Assembly: GCA_019635285.1 (NCBI GenBank)
Contig: JAHBZS010000041.1
Location: 1-44,106 of the forward strand
Length of the DNA: 44,106 nt
Direction: 5' to 3'
Source: Rubrivivax sp.
GTDB taxonomy: Bacteria > Pseudomonadota > Gammaproteobacteria > Burkholderiales > Burkholderiaceae_C
Of the stretch, positions 34,134 to 42,012 are shown one piece after another; the stretch's first letter is position 1; every line of letters starts with the position of its first letter. Under the pieces are notes generated by a model, which was not told the DNA's origin, ran no database searches, and was given only the letters and a program-made list of their open reading frames with translations. A program made the translations under genes and the position numbers.

Positions 34134-35231
34134 ATGACTGCTTTTTCAACCTGGGCGGCCGCACTGGCAGGCGCCGCGCTGATGACCACGCCGGTGCTCG
34201 CGCTCGCGCAGGCGGCACCCGCGGCGCTGGCGGAGTGCGCCGCCATCAGCACCGACAGCGCCCGCCTGGCCTGCTATGACCGCCTCAGCGGCCGGGCCGC
34301 GCCGCCGCCGTCGTCGCCCGCCGGGCCCGCCACGCCGAAGACCGACACCGCGGCGGCCCCGGCGGCCACCGCCGCCCCGGCCGACGGCACGACCTCGTCG
34401 GTGGCCTCGCCCGCGGGCGGTAGCGGCTCGATGTACGACAAGGCCTGGAGCTTCGACCCCGCGACCCCGCGCTACGACATCTCGCTGTACGCGCCGAACT
34501 ACTTCCTGGCCGGCCGCTACACCACGCGCCTGAACACCGCGCCTTTCGACCCGCTGGTCGGCGGCGGCGTGCTGGCGCCGGGCACCGACCTCGACGCCAC
34601 CGAAGCGGCGTTCCAGCTGGGCTTCAAGTTCCGTCTGTGGGCCACCGACGACCGCCGCTGGGGCGCCTGGGCGGCCTACACGCAGCAGAGCCAATGGCAG
34701 CTGTACAACGACTCCGGCAATGCCTCGCGGCCGTTCCGCGAGACCAACTACATGCCCGAGCTGATCCTCAGCTACAAGCCGGCGCTGCAATGGGGCGAGC
34801 TGCAGTGGAACCTGTTCACCGTGGCCTTCAACCACCAGTCGAACGGCCGCTCCGACAAGATCTCGCGCAGCTGGAACCGGCTCATCGCCAGCGTCGGCGT
34901 CGAGCAGGGCGACGTGGCGCTGCTGGGCCGGCTGTGGTGGCGCCTGCCCGAGTCCAGCGATTCGGACGACAACCCGACCATCAGCGACTACTACGGCTGG
35001 GGTGACCTGTCGGCCATCTACAAGTGGCGCGGGCAGAGCTTCAGTGCCACGATCCGCGGCAACCCCAGCACCGGCAAGGGCGCCGGCCAGCTGAGCTGGA
35101 CCACGCAGCCGCTGCTCGGCCCGCTGCGCGGTTACGTCAAGGTGTTCAGCGGCTACGGCGAGACGCTGATCGACTACAACTGGCGCCAGACCACCTTCGG
35201 CGTCGGCGTGACGCTGAACGACTGGCTTTGA
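34134..35231 (+). CDS. pldA: Outer membrane phospholipase A
   Basis: The 365-residue protein has a signal peptide (cleavage expected after LALAQA, about 26). A short cysteine motif (ECAAISTDSARLACYDRLSG) and an Ala/Pro/Thr-rich linker follow, then the OMPLA beta-barrel (about 105-365). The catalytic triad is plain: H234 and S236 (FNHQSNGRS) and N248 (SRSWNRL). OMPLA hydrolyses misplaced phospholipids in the outer leaflet as a calcium-dependent dimer. TACAAT at 34120-34125 lies 8 bases before the ATG at 34134, suggesting a nearly leaderless message; an in-frame ATG at 34110 would spoil the signal peptide. The N-terminal cysteine motif is not in E. coli PldA. Confidence 0.93.
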   Translation: MTAFSTWAAALAGAALMTTPVLALAQAAPAALAECAAISTDSARLACYDRLSGRAAPPPSSPAGPATPKTDTAAAPAATAAPADGTTSSVASPAGGSGSMYDKAWSFDPATPRYDISLYAPNYFLAGRYTTRLNTAPFDPLVGGGVLAPGTDLDATEAAFQLGFKFRLWATDDRRWGAWAAYTQQSQWQLYNDSGNASRPFRETNYMPELILSYKPALQWGELQWNLFTVAFNHQSNGRSDKISRSWNRLIASVGVEQGDVALLGRLWWRLPESSDSDDNPTISDYYGWGDLSAIYKWRGQSFSATIRGNPSTGKGAGQLSWTTQPLLGPLRGYVKVFSGYGETLIDYNWRQTTFGVGVTLNDWL

Positions 35232-35240
35232 GGAGACGAC

Positions 35241-36182
35241 ATGCTGCATCCGCAGGCCAAATTCCTGCTCGACCTGATGGTCGAGCGCCAGATCCCGCCG
35301 ACGCACACGCTGTCGCCGGCGGACGCGCGCCAGTTCTATCGCGAGCGGCGCGCGGTGACCCAGCCCGAGCCGCCGCCGATCGCCGAGACGCGTGACCTGC
35401 AGGCCAGCGGCCCGCAGGGCCCGATTCCGCTGCGCCTGTACCAGCCGCTGCCCGCGGCGCAGCGCAAGGCGCCGCCGCCGGTGCTGGTGTACTACCACGG
35501 CGGCGGCTGGGTCATCGGCGACCTGGACACGCACGACACGCTGTGCCGCGAGCTGGCCAATGCGGCCGGCATCGCCGTGGTGGCCGTGGACTACCGCATG
35601 GGCCCGGAGCACCGCTTCCCGGCGGCGGTGGACGACTGCATCGCGGCGACACGCTGGGTGCGCGACCACGCCGCCGAACTCGGCGTCGATGCCTCGCGCC
35701 TGGCCGTCGGCGGCGACAGCGCCGGCGGCAACCTGGCCGCGGTGGTGGCCATCGCGATGCGCGACGCCGGCGATCTGCCGGTGCGCTTTCAGCTGCTCAT
35801 CTACCCGGCCACCGACCAGCGGCGCGGCTGGCCTTCGCACACCACCAACGGCCAGGGCTACATGCTCACGGCCGACACGATGACCTACTTCCACGACCAC
35901 TACATCCCCGACAAGGCGATGGACCTGGACTGGCGCGCGTCGCCGCTGCTGCACCCCGACCTGTCCAAGCTGCCACCGGCGCTGGTGCTGACCGCCGGCT
36001 ACGACCCGCTGCGCGACGAGGCGCTGCAGTATTCGCACAAGCTGACGATGGCCGGCAACCGCTGCACGCACATCCTCTTCGAGCGGCAGATCCACGGTTT
36101 CATCACCATGGGCAAGGTCATCGACGAGGCCAACACCGCGGTGCAGATCTGCGCCGCCGAGTTGCGGCGCGCGCTGGCCTGA
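35241..36182 (+). CDS. Hormone-sensitive-lipase-type carboxylesterase
   Basis: The 313-residue alpha/beta hydrolase belongs to the HSL/family IV esterases. The oxyanion motif is YYHGGGWVIGD, the nucleophile elbow GGDSAGGN, the acid is in TAGYDPLRDEAL and the histidine in RQIHGFITMG. The cap region at the N-terminus (LLDLMVERQIPPTHTLSPADAR) is complete. It should hydrolyse short-chain esters in the cytosol. GAGGAGAC lies before the ATG at 35241, 9 bases after pldA, so the two may be cotranscribed. Its stop is 3 bases from the convergent DedA gene. Confidence 0.92.
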   Translation: MLHPQAKFLLDLMVERQIPPTHTLSPADARQFYRERRAVTQPEPPPIAETRDLQASGPQGPIPLRLYQPLPAAQRKAPPPVLVYYHGGGWVIGDLDTHDTLCRELANAAGIAVVAVDYRMGPEHRFPAAVDDCIAATRWVRDHAAELGVDASRLAVGGDSAGGNLAAVVAIAMRDAGDLPVRFQLLIYPATDQRRGWPSHTTNGQGYMLTADTMTYFHDHYIPDKAMDLDWRASPLLHPDLSKLPPALVLTAGYDPLRDEALQYSHKLTMAGNRCTHILFERQIHGFITMGKVIDEANTAVQICAAELRRALA

Positions 36183-36185
36183 GTT

Positions 36186-36839
36186 TCAGGCCGCGGGCTT
36201 CGCGCCGCTGCGCCGCGCCTTCCAGGCGCCGAGCATCGCGATCACGCCGGGCACGATGATCATCGCCCAGATGATCAGGCTCATGTTGGCCTTGGCCCAG
36301 GGCAGGTTGCCGAAGAAGTAGCCGAGCACGGTCAGGCTGAGCACCCAGACCAGCGCACCGACCACGTTGTACATGGTGAACTTGCGCCGGCTCATCTCGG
36401 CCACGCCGGCCACGAAGGGCACGAAGGTGCGGATGAACGGCAGGAAGCGCGCCAGCATGATGGTGATGCCGCCGTAGCGCTCGTAGAACTCGTGCGCCTG
36501 GTGGAAGGCGTGCTTGTTGAAGAAGCGCGAGTGCTCCCACTGCCACACCTTGGGCCCGAAGAAGCGGCCGATGCTGTAGTTCAGCTGGTCGCCGCCCACC
36601 GCCGCCACCACCAGCAGCGGCAGCACGATGCCCAGCTCCATCAGCCCCAGGCCGCACAGCGCACCCACCACGAAGAGCAGCGAGTCGCCCGGCAGGAAGG
36701 GCATGACGACCACGCCGGTCTCGACGAAGATGACGGCGAACAGCAGCGCGTAGACCCAGGCACCGTAGAGCGTGACGAACTCGGCCAGGTGCCTGTCCAC
36801 GTGCAGGACGAAGTCCATGGCGAAAGCGAGCAGATCCAT
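36186..36839 (-). CDS. DedA family membrane protein
   Basis: The 217-residue inner-membrane protein has the DedA/VTT (SNARE-associated) pattern: N-terminal YALLFAVIFVETGVVVMPFLPGDSLLFVVGAL, then GDQLNYSIGRFFGPKVW, FYERYGGITIMLARFLPFIRTFVPFVAGVAEMSRRKFTMYNVVGALVW. The acidic E and D in ETG and PGD and the RFLPFIRTF helix are the hallmark of DedA proteins, which are linked to lipid scrambling, undecaprenyl phosphate recycling and envelope homeostasis. The protein length is normal. It is divergent from tag. Confidence 0.93.
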   Translation of the reverse strand: MDLLAFAMDFVLHVDRHLAEFVTLYGAWVYALLFAVIFVETGVVVMPFLPGDSLLFVVGALCGLGLMELGIVLPLLVVAAVGGDQLNYSIGRFFGPKVWQWEHSRFFNKHAFHQAHEFYERYGGITIMLARFLPFIRTFVPFVAGVAEMSRRKFTMYNVVGALVWVLSLTVLGYFFGNLPWAKANMSLIIWAMIIVPGVIAMLGAWKARRSGAKPAA

Positions 36840-37024
36840 GCGCCGGGCACTCTACCAGCCGCCCTCACCGCCACGGCCGGACTTTGTGCGCGGCGGCTAG
36901 TGACTTACCCGCACCCCCCCGCGAATGCGTGCGTGGCCGCGGCGCGGTGGCAACATGCGTGGACACACCACTGAACCCTGACACAGCGCGCGCCGGCGCA
37001 GCCTGCCGCACCCACGGAGCCCCG

Positions 37025-37639
37025 ATGACCCAAGCCGACACCCTCACCGGCAGCGACGGCCGGCCGCGCTGCCGCTGGTGCGCCGCGGCACCGGAGTTCG
37101 AGGCCTATCACGACCGTGAATGGGGCTTCCCCGTCGCCGACGACACGCGGCTGTTCGAGAAGATCTGCCTGGAGGGCTTTCAGTCCGGCCTGAGCTGGCG
37201 CACCATCCTGGCCAAGCGCGAGAACTTCCGCCGCGCCTTCGAAGGCTTCGACTTCCACCGCGTCGCCCGCTTCGGCGACGCGCACGTGGCCCGCCTGCTG
37301 CAGGACGAAGGCATCGTGCGCCACCGGGGCAAGATCGAAGCCGCCATCCACAACGCGCGTTGCGCCGTGCGGCTGCAGGCCGAGCGCGGCTCCTTGGCCG
37401 CGTACTTCTGGCAGTTCGAGGCCGACCCGGCGACCGCGGCGCCGCCGCAGACGGCCACCACCTCGCCGGAATCGGTGGCACTGTCCAAGGACCTGAAGAA
37501 GCGCGGCTGGAAGTTCGTCGGGCCGACCACCCTGTACGCCTTCATGCAGGCGATGGGCCTGGTCAACGACCACGCCAGCGGCTGCGTGATCGCCGGCCAG
37601 GTGGCGCAGGCGCGCAAGGCCTTCCGCGTGCCGACCTGA
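37025..37639 (+). CDS. tag: DNA-3-methyladenine glycosylase I
   Basis: The 204-residue DNA-repair enzyme removes 3-methyladenine. Zinc-snap ligands are visible: the N-terminal cysteine in CRWC, H in AYHDREWGFP, and the C-terminal H and C in NDHASGCV. The middle carries LFEKICLEGFQSGLSWRTILAKRENFRRAFEGFD, the HhH-like catalytic part, and the conserved W/Y residues of SKDLKKRGWKFVGPTTLYAFMQA. The ATG at 37025 follows ACGGAG. The frame upstream to 36884 has no homology. Confidence 0.95.
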   Translation: MTQADTLTGSDGRPRCRWCAAAPEFEAYHDREWGFPVADDTRLFEKICLEGFQSGLSWRTILAKRENFRRAFEGFDFHRVARFGDAHVARLLQDEGIVRHRGKIEAAIHNARCAVRLQAERGSLAAYFWQFEADPATAAPPQTATTSPESVALSKDLKKRGWKFVGPTTLYAFMQAMGLVNDHASGCVIAGQVAQARKAFRVPT

Positions 37640-37641
37640 GA

Positions 37642-37659
37642 CGCCGGCCAGGCCCGGCG
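37642..37659. terminator. Hairpin in the convergent tag/crotonase gap
   Basis: CGCCGG (37642-37647) pairs with CCGGCG (37654-37659) across a six-base loop, filling the 21-base gap between the stops at 37639 and 37661. It lacks a T-run and may work as a bidirectional terminator with Rho. Confidence 0.4.
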
Positions 37660-37660
37660 A

Positions 37661-38569
37661 TCAGCCGGCCGGCCGCCGATTCGCTTCCATCTCGCGCACC
37701 AGCGCGCGCGCCTCGTCGCCTTCGGGGATGGGCCGGCCGCTGTCGCGCCACTGCACCGCGGCCTTGAAGCCGTGCTCCTGCGCATAGCGGCGGAACCACA
37801 GGCCCTCGGGGTTGTGGCGGGTGATGCCGTCGAACACGGTGGCCATCATCTGCGTCTGCTCCAGGCCCATCGTCAGCATGACCTGGTTGACGACCATCTT
37901 GTGCATGGCCAAGTGCCCGCGCGGCACGCCGGCGATGCGCTCGGCCAGCCGGCGCGCCGCCGCATCCAGTTCGGCCGCGGGCACCACTGCGTTGGCCAGC
38001 CCCCAGTCGGCTGCGGTGCGCCCGTCGATCATGTCGCCGGTGAACATCAGCTGCTTGGCGCGCGCCGGGCCCAGGCGGTAGGTCCACATCGCGGTGGTCG
38101 GGCAGCCCCAGACGCGCGTGGGCATGTAGCCGATGCGCGCGTCCTCGGCCATCACCAGCAGGTCGCAGCTGAGCGCGATGTCGCTGCCGCCGGCCACGGC
38201 CGCGCCATGCACCTTGGCGATGGTCGGCTTGGGGCTGCGCCACAGGCTCATGAAGTCATCGGTGTTGCGCTTCATGGCCGCGTAGTCGACCATCGGGTCC
38301 CACGGCGTCTTTTCCTGCTGGCAGGGATGTTCGATGTGGCTCTCGGCGCTGGCGGCCAGGTCGTAGCCGCCGCAGAAGCCCTTGCCCGCGCCTTCGACGA
38401 CGATCACGTGCACGGTGTCTTCGGCATTGGCCCACTCCACCGCGGCGCGGATCTCGCGCGGCATGGCGTCGCTGATGGCGTTGAAGCGCTCGGGGCGGTT
38501 GAGCAGCAGGCGGGCGATGCGCGGGTTCTGCTCGTCCTGGGTGATGCGCAAGGAGCTGAAGTCAGGCAT
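37661..38569 (-). CDS. Crotonase (enoyl-CoA hydratase/isomerase) family protein with altered active site
   Basis: The 302-residue crotonase-fold protein binds acyl-CoA with two oxyanion-hole segments, [14 protein letters not shown] and [16 protein letters not shown]. At the two catalytic positions where hydratases have Glu (Glu144 and Glu164 of the rat enzyme), it seems to have Asp (GGSD) and Thr (YMPTRVWG). The reaction is therefore probably not plain hydration; isomerase, hydrolase or ring-opening chemistry is possible. [15 protein letters not shown] insert (about 90-105) is unusual. The ribosome site GAGGAG precedes the ATG at 38569. It is divergent from the paaX-like regulator over 75 bases with an inverted repeat, so it is likely controlled by it. 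Confidence 0.88.
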   Translation of the reverse strand: MPDFSSLRITQDEQNPRIARLLLNRPERFNAISDAMPREIRAAVEWANAEDTVHVIVVEGAGKGFCGGYDLAASAESHIEHPCQQEKTPWDPMVDYAAMKRNTDDFMSLWRSPKPTIAKVHGAAVAGGSDIALSCDLLVMAEDARIGYMPTRVWGCPTTAMWTYRLGPARAKQLMFTGDMIDGRTAADWGLANAVVPAAELDAAARRLAERIAGVPRGHLAMHKMVVNQVMLTMGLEQTQMMATVFDGITRHNPEGLWFRRYAQEHGFKAAVQWRDSGRPIPEGDEARALVREMEANRRPAG

Positions 38570-38597
38570 GGTGTCTCCTCAGGGGGTGGGTCCGGAG

Positions 38598-38638
38598 ATA
38601 TTACATGCATGGACACAGAGTGCACATCTCGGTAATAT
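38598..38638. promoter_or_regulatory. Divergent promoter region with inverted repeat (PaaX-type operator candidate)
   Basis: ATATTAC (38598-38604) and GTAATAT (38632-38638) form a perfect 7-bp inverted repeat, each half containing a -10-like TAATAT for one of the two divergent genes. On the plus strand TGGACA (38610-38615), a 17-base spacer and TAATAT (38633-38638) place transcription start at about 38645, the A of the regulator ATG. GAGAT/ATCTC (38595-38599, 38626-38630) form a second pair. Confidence 0.6.
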
Positions 38639-38644
38639 TCCAAG

Positions 38645-39508
38645 ATGCCGATCAACGCCCGTGCCCTGATCCTGCGTCTGGTACTCGGCGCCGAAGCCCA
38701 TGGCGACGCGGCGCTGGGCGTGCGCGAGCTGCTGTCGGCCTGCGCGCTGTTCGGCCTGCCCGGCAACAGCGTGCGCGTCGCGCTGGCGCGGGCCGTGGCC
38801 GTGGGCCTGCTGACCACGCCGCGGCGCGCGGTCTACGAACTCGGGCCCGCCGCGCGCCCGCTGGCCGATGAGGTGAGCCGCTGGCGCGACATGGCGCAGC
38901 AGGCGGTCCCCTGGCACGGCGACTGGGTGGCGGTGCACGTCGGCGCCGCCGGCCGCAGCGACCGGCCGGCCTTGCGCGCACGCCAGCGCGCCTTCGAGCT
39001 GCTGGGGCTGGCCGAACTCGAGCGCGGCCTGCACCTGCGGCCGAACAACCTGGCCGGCGGCGCGGCCACGCTGCGCACGCGGCTGCAGGCGCTGCTGCCC
39101 GCGGGTACCGACGCGGGGACAGTGTTCCTGCTGGGCGACCTGGCCGCGGCCGACGCCGCGCACGCGCGCGGCCGGTGGGACGGCGCCGCGCTCGACGCGA
39201 GCTATCGCGACGGCACCGCCCGGCTCACCGCCTGGCGCGAACAGGCGCGCGCGCTGCCGCTGGAACAGGCGGCGCGCGAGGTCTTCGAGCTCGGCAACCG
39301 CGCGATCCGCCAGCTGGTCTTCGACCCGTGGCTGCCGGCGCCGCTGATCGACGAGGCGGCGCGCAAGCGCTTCATCGCTGCCGTCATCCGCCACGACGAC
39401 ATCGGCAAGGCCATCTGGCGCCAGTACCTCGGCGCGGTGCGCGCGCAGTCGTCGCTGCGCGCCACCCCTTCCCTTCCACGCAAGCTCCTGCAGGAGACGA
39501 TGACATGA
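38645..39508 (+). CDS. PaaX family transcriptional regulator
   Basis: The 287-residue protein has the three-part PaaX layout: N-terminal winged helix (RALILRLVLGAEAHGDAALGVRELLSACALFGLPGNSVRVALARAVAVGLLTTPRRAVYELG), the middle Cas2-like domain (WHGDWVAVHVGAAGR, RARQRAFELLGLAELERGLHLRPNNLAG) and a C-terminal domain (RQLVFDPWLPAPLIDEAARKRF). PaaX represses phenylacetate catabolism and releases DNA on binding phenylacetyl-CoA; relatives sense other acyl-CoAs. No paa genes are here, so it should sense an acyl-CoA of the local pathway. The stop overlaps the acyl-CoA dehydrogenase start (ATGA). The predicted transcript starts at the ATG, so it would be leaderless. Confidence 0.9.
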   Translation: MPINARALILRLVLGAEAHGDAALGVRELLSACALFGLPGNSVRVALARAVAVGLLTTPRRAVYELGPAARPLADEVSRWRDMAQQAVPWHGDWVAVHVGAAGRSDRPALRARQRAFELLGLAELERGLHLRPNNLAGGAATLRTRLQALLPAGTDAGTVFLLGDLAAADAAHARGRWDGAALDASYRDGTARLTAWREQARALPLEQAAREVFELGNRAIRQLVFDPWLPAPLIDEAARKRFIAAVIRHDDIGKAIWRQYLGAVRAQSSLRATPSLPRKLLQETMT

Positions 39509-41187
39509 ACGCACCCGACACGCTGAACCACGAACGCCTGACGCTGGCCGACACGCACGAAGTCGTCAACGTCGGCCGCGAGCTGGCCGACTACGACATG
39601 TACGGCCAGGACGCCGCGCTGGTCGAGGCCGTGCAGCGCGAAGGCGCCGGCTGGGCCGATGCGTCCCTGGGCGAGTTCGGCCGCATGGCCGGCGCGGCCG
39701 ACTACCTGGAGCTGGGCGTGCAGGCCAACCAGAACCCGCCGGTGCTGGACACGCACGACCGCTTCGGCCGCCGCATCGACCTGGTGAAGTTCCACCCGGC
39801 CTACCACCAGCTGATGCGCAGCGCCATCGAGCACGGCCTGCACGCGTCGCCGTGGACCGACCCGCAGCCGGGCGCCCACGTGGCGCGGGCCGCGCGCACC
39901 TATATGCAGACGCAGGTGGAGGCCGGCCACGGCTGCCCGATCACGATGACCTTCGCCGCGGTGCCGGCGCTGCAGACCACGCCGGCGCTGGCTTCAGTCT
40001 GGGTGCCGAAGATCACCGCCCGCGTCTACGACCCGCGCAACGTGCCCGATGCGCAGAAGCAGGGCGTCACCATCGGCATGGCGATGACCGAAAAACAAGG
40101 CGGCTCGGACGTGCGCGCCAACACCACGCGCGCCTATCCGCTGGGCGCAGCCGAGGGCCCGGGCGCGGCCTACGAGCTGGTCGGCCACAAGTTCTTCGTC
40201 TCGGCACCGATGTGCGACGCCTTCCTGGTGCTGGCACAGGCCCCCGGCGGCCTGAGCTGCTTCCTGCTGCCGCGCTGGCGGCCCGACGGCACCAAGAACC
40301 CGCTGCAGGTGCTGCGCCTGAAGCGCAAGATGGGCAACGTCAGCAACGCCAGCAGCGAGACCGAACTGCGCGGCGCACTGGCCTGGATGGTCGGCGACGA
40401 AGGGCGCGGCGTGCGCACCATCATCGAGATGGTGGCGATGACGCGCTTCGACTGCATGATCGGCTCCAGCGCCGGCCAGCGCGCGGCGGTGGCGCAGGCG
40501 CTGCACCACTGCAACATCCGCGCGGCCTTCGGCAAGCTGTTGAACCAGCAGCCGCTGATGCAGAACGTGCTGGCCGACCTGGTGCTGGAGCACGAAGGCT
40601 CGCTGGCGCTGACCATGCGCCTGGCACGCGCCATGGACCACCGCGACGACGCGCATGAGGACGCGCTGGTGCGCCTGGTCACCGCGGTCGGCAAGTACTG
40701 GATCTGCAAGCGCACGCCGCAGCTGTCCTACGAGGCGATGGAATGCATCGGCGGCAGCGGCGTGATGGAGGACAGCCCCTTCCCGCGGCTGTACCGCGAG
40801 GCGCCGGTGAATGCCATCTGGGAAGGCAGCGGCAACGTGCAGTGCCTGGACGTGCTGCGCGCCATGCAGAAGTCGCCCGCGGTGGTGGGCGAGTTCTTCG
40901 CCGAACTGGCCAAGGCGCGCGGCGCCAACGCCGCGCTGGACCGCTGGGTGGGTGCGCTGAAGGGCGAGTTCAAGGACCTGGCCGACCTGGAATACCGCGC
41001 GCGCCATGTCGTCGACCGCATGGCGCTGGCCATCCAGGCCGCGCTGCTGGCGCAGCATGCGCCGCCGGCGGTGGCCGATGCCTTCTGCGCCTCGCGCCTG
41101 CAGGGCGAGGGCCACCGCCAGTACGGCACACTGCCACGCGGCGCCGACTGCGCCGCGATCATCCGGCGTGCCACGCCACTGGCCTGA
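39505..41187 (+). CDS. AidB-like acyl-CoA dehydrogenase
   Basis: The 560-residue flavoprotein is close in size and pattern to AidB-type acyl-CoA dehydrogenases (E. coli AidB 541). The N-terminal region (ELADYDMYGQDAALVEAV) and GHGCPITMTFAAVPAL precede the FAD-binding MAMTEKQGGSDVRANTTRA. GHKFFVSAPMCDAFLVLAQ lies mid-protein; the C-domain has the signature ECIGGSGVMEDSPFPRLYREAPVNAIWEGSGNVQCLDVLRA. AidB itself has weak dehydrogenase activity and binds DNA; relatives oxidise branched acyl-CoAs. Coupling with a PaaX regulator and a thioesterase favours acyl-CoA oxidation here. The start overlaps the paaX-like stop; the thioesterase follows after 6 bases. Confidence 0.9.
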   Translation: MNAPDTLNHERLTLADTHEVVNVGRELADYDMYGQDAALVEAVQREGAGWADASLGEFGRMAGAADYLELGVQANQNPPVLDTHDRFGRRIDLVKFHPAYHQLMRSAIEHGLHASPWTDPQPGAHVARAARTYMQTQVEAGHGCPITMTFAAVPALQTTPALASVWVPKITARVYDPRNVPDAQKQGVTIGMAMTEKQGGSDVRANTTRAYPLGAAEGPGAAYELVGHKFFVSAPMCDAFLVLAQAPGGLSCFLLPRWRPDGTKNPLQVLRLKRKMGNVSNASSETELRGALAWMVGDEGRGVRTIIEMVAMTRFDCMIGSSAGQRAAVAQALHHCNIRAAFGKLLNQQPLMQNVLADLVLEHEGSLALTMRLARAMDHRDDAHEDALVRLVTAVGKYWICKRTPQLSYEAMECIGGSGVMEDSPFPRLYREAPVNAIWEGSGNVQCLDVLRAMQKSPAVVGEFFAELAKARGANAALDRWVGALKGEFKDLADLEYRARHVVDRMALAIQAALLAQHAPPAVADAFCASRLQGEGHRQYGTLPRGADCAAIIRRATPLA

Positions 41188-41193
41188 GTCCCC

Positions 41194-41997
41194 ATGCATC
41201 CCTTCGACGAATCGATCCAGCTCACACCCACCGGCGAACACCGCTACCGCGGCAGCACCCATCCCGGCTACGCCAACATGGTCGGCCCCTTCGGCGGCAC
41301 CCTCTGTGCGGTGCTGCTGAACGGCGCGCTGCAGCACCCGCAGCGGCTGGGCGACCCGATCGCGCTGACCGTCAACTTCGCCGGCCCGGTGGCCGACGGC
41401 GGCTTCGAGCTCGAAGCGCTGCCGATGCGCACCAACCGCTCGACGCAGCACTGGAACCTGGCGCTGCGCCAGGGCGGCGAGGTGGCCGTCACCGGCTCGG
41501 CGGTGTTTGCCACGCGGCGCGAGATGTGGTCGGCCCACGAAGCCACGCCGCCGCAGGGCATGCCGCCGCCCGGCGCGCTGCAGCGCATGCCGACCGAGGG
41601 CATCGCGCCGTGGGTGGCGCGCTACGACATGCGTTTCGAAGGCGGCTCGCCCTTCAACTTCGACGGGCAGGAGGCGGGCGATTCGCACAGCCGCGCCTGG
41701 GTGCGCGACCATCCGCCGCGGCCGCTGGACTTCGCCTCGCTGGCGGCGATCTGCGACAGCTTCTTCCCGCGCATCTTCGTGCGCCGCAACCAGCGCTCGC
41801 CGATCGGCACCGTCTCGTTGAGCAGCTATTTCCACGTCGACGCTGCCGGCGTGGCGGCGCAGGGCGAACGCCACCTGCTCGGCACGGCGCGCGCACTGCG
41901 CTTCCACACGGGCTTCTTCGACCAGAGCGCGCAGGTGTGGAGCGACGACGGGCACCTTCTCGCCAGCACGCACCAGATGGTCTACTACCGCGCCTAG
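41194..41997 (+). CDS. Acyl-CoA thioesterase family protein (double hotdog)
   Basis: The 267-residue protein has two hotdog-like halves: THPGYANMVGPFGGTLCAVLLNGALQ (N-half, with GG before the hotdog helix) and PLDFASLAAICDSFFPRIFVRRNQRSPIGTVSLSSYFHVDA (C-half), ending SAQVWSDDGHLLASTHQMVYYR. It matches 4HBT_3 acyl-CoA thioesterases and may release the free acid or hydrolyse an intermediate made by the neighbouring acyl-CoA dehydrogenase. Start at 41194, 6 bases after that gene. It resembles the thioesterase at 8709 in layout but lacks the polyproline linker. Confidence 0.86.
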   Translation: MHPFDESIQLTPTGEHRYRGSTHPGYANMVGPFGGTLCAVLLNGALQHPQRLGDPIALTVNFAGPVADGGFELEALPMRTNRSTQHWNLALRQGGEVAVTGSAVFATRREMWSAHEATPPQGMPPPGALQRMPTEGIAPWVARYDMRFEGGSPFNFDGQEAGDSHSRAWVRDHPPRPLDFASLAAICDSFFPRIFVRRNQRSPIGTVSLSSYFHVDAAGVAAQGERHLLGTARALRFHTGFFDQSAQVWSDDGHLLASTHQMVYYRA

Positions 41998-42012
41998 ACC
42001 TGGAGACACACC

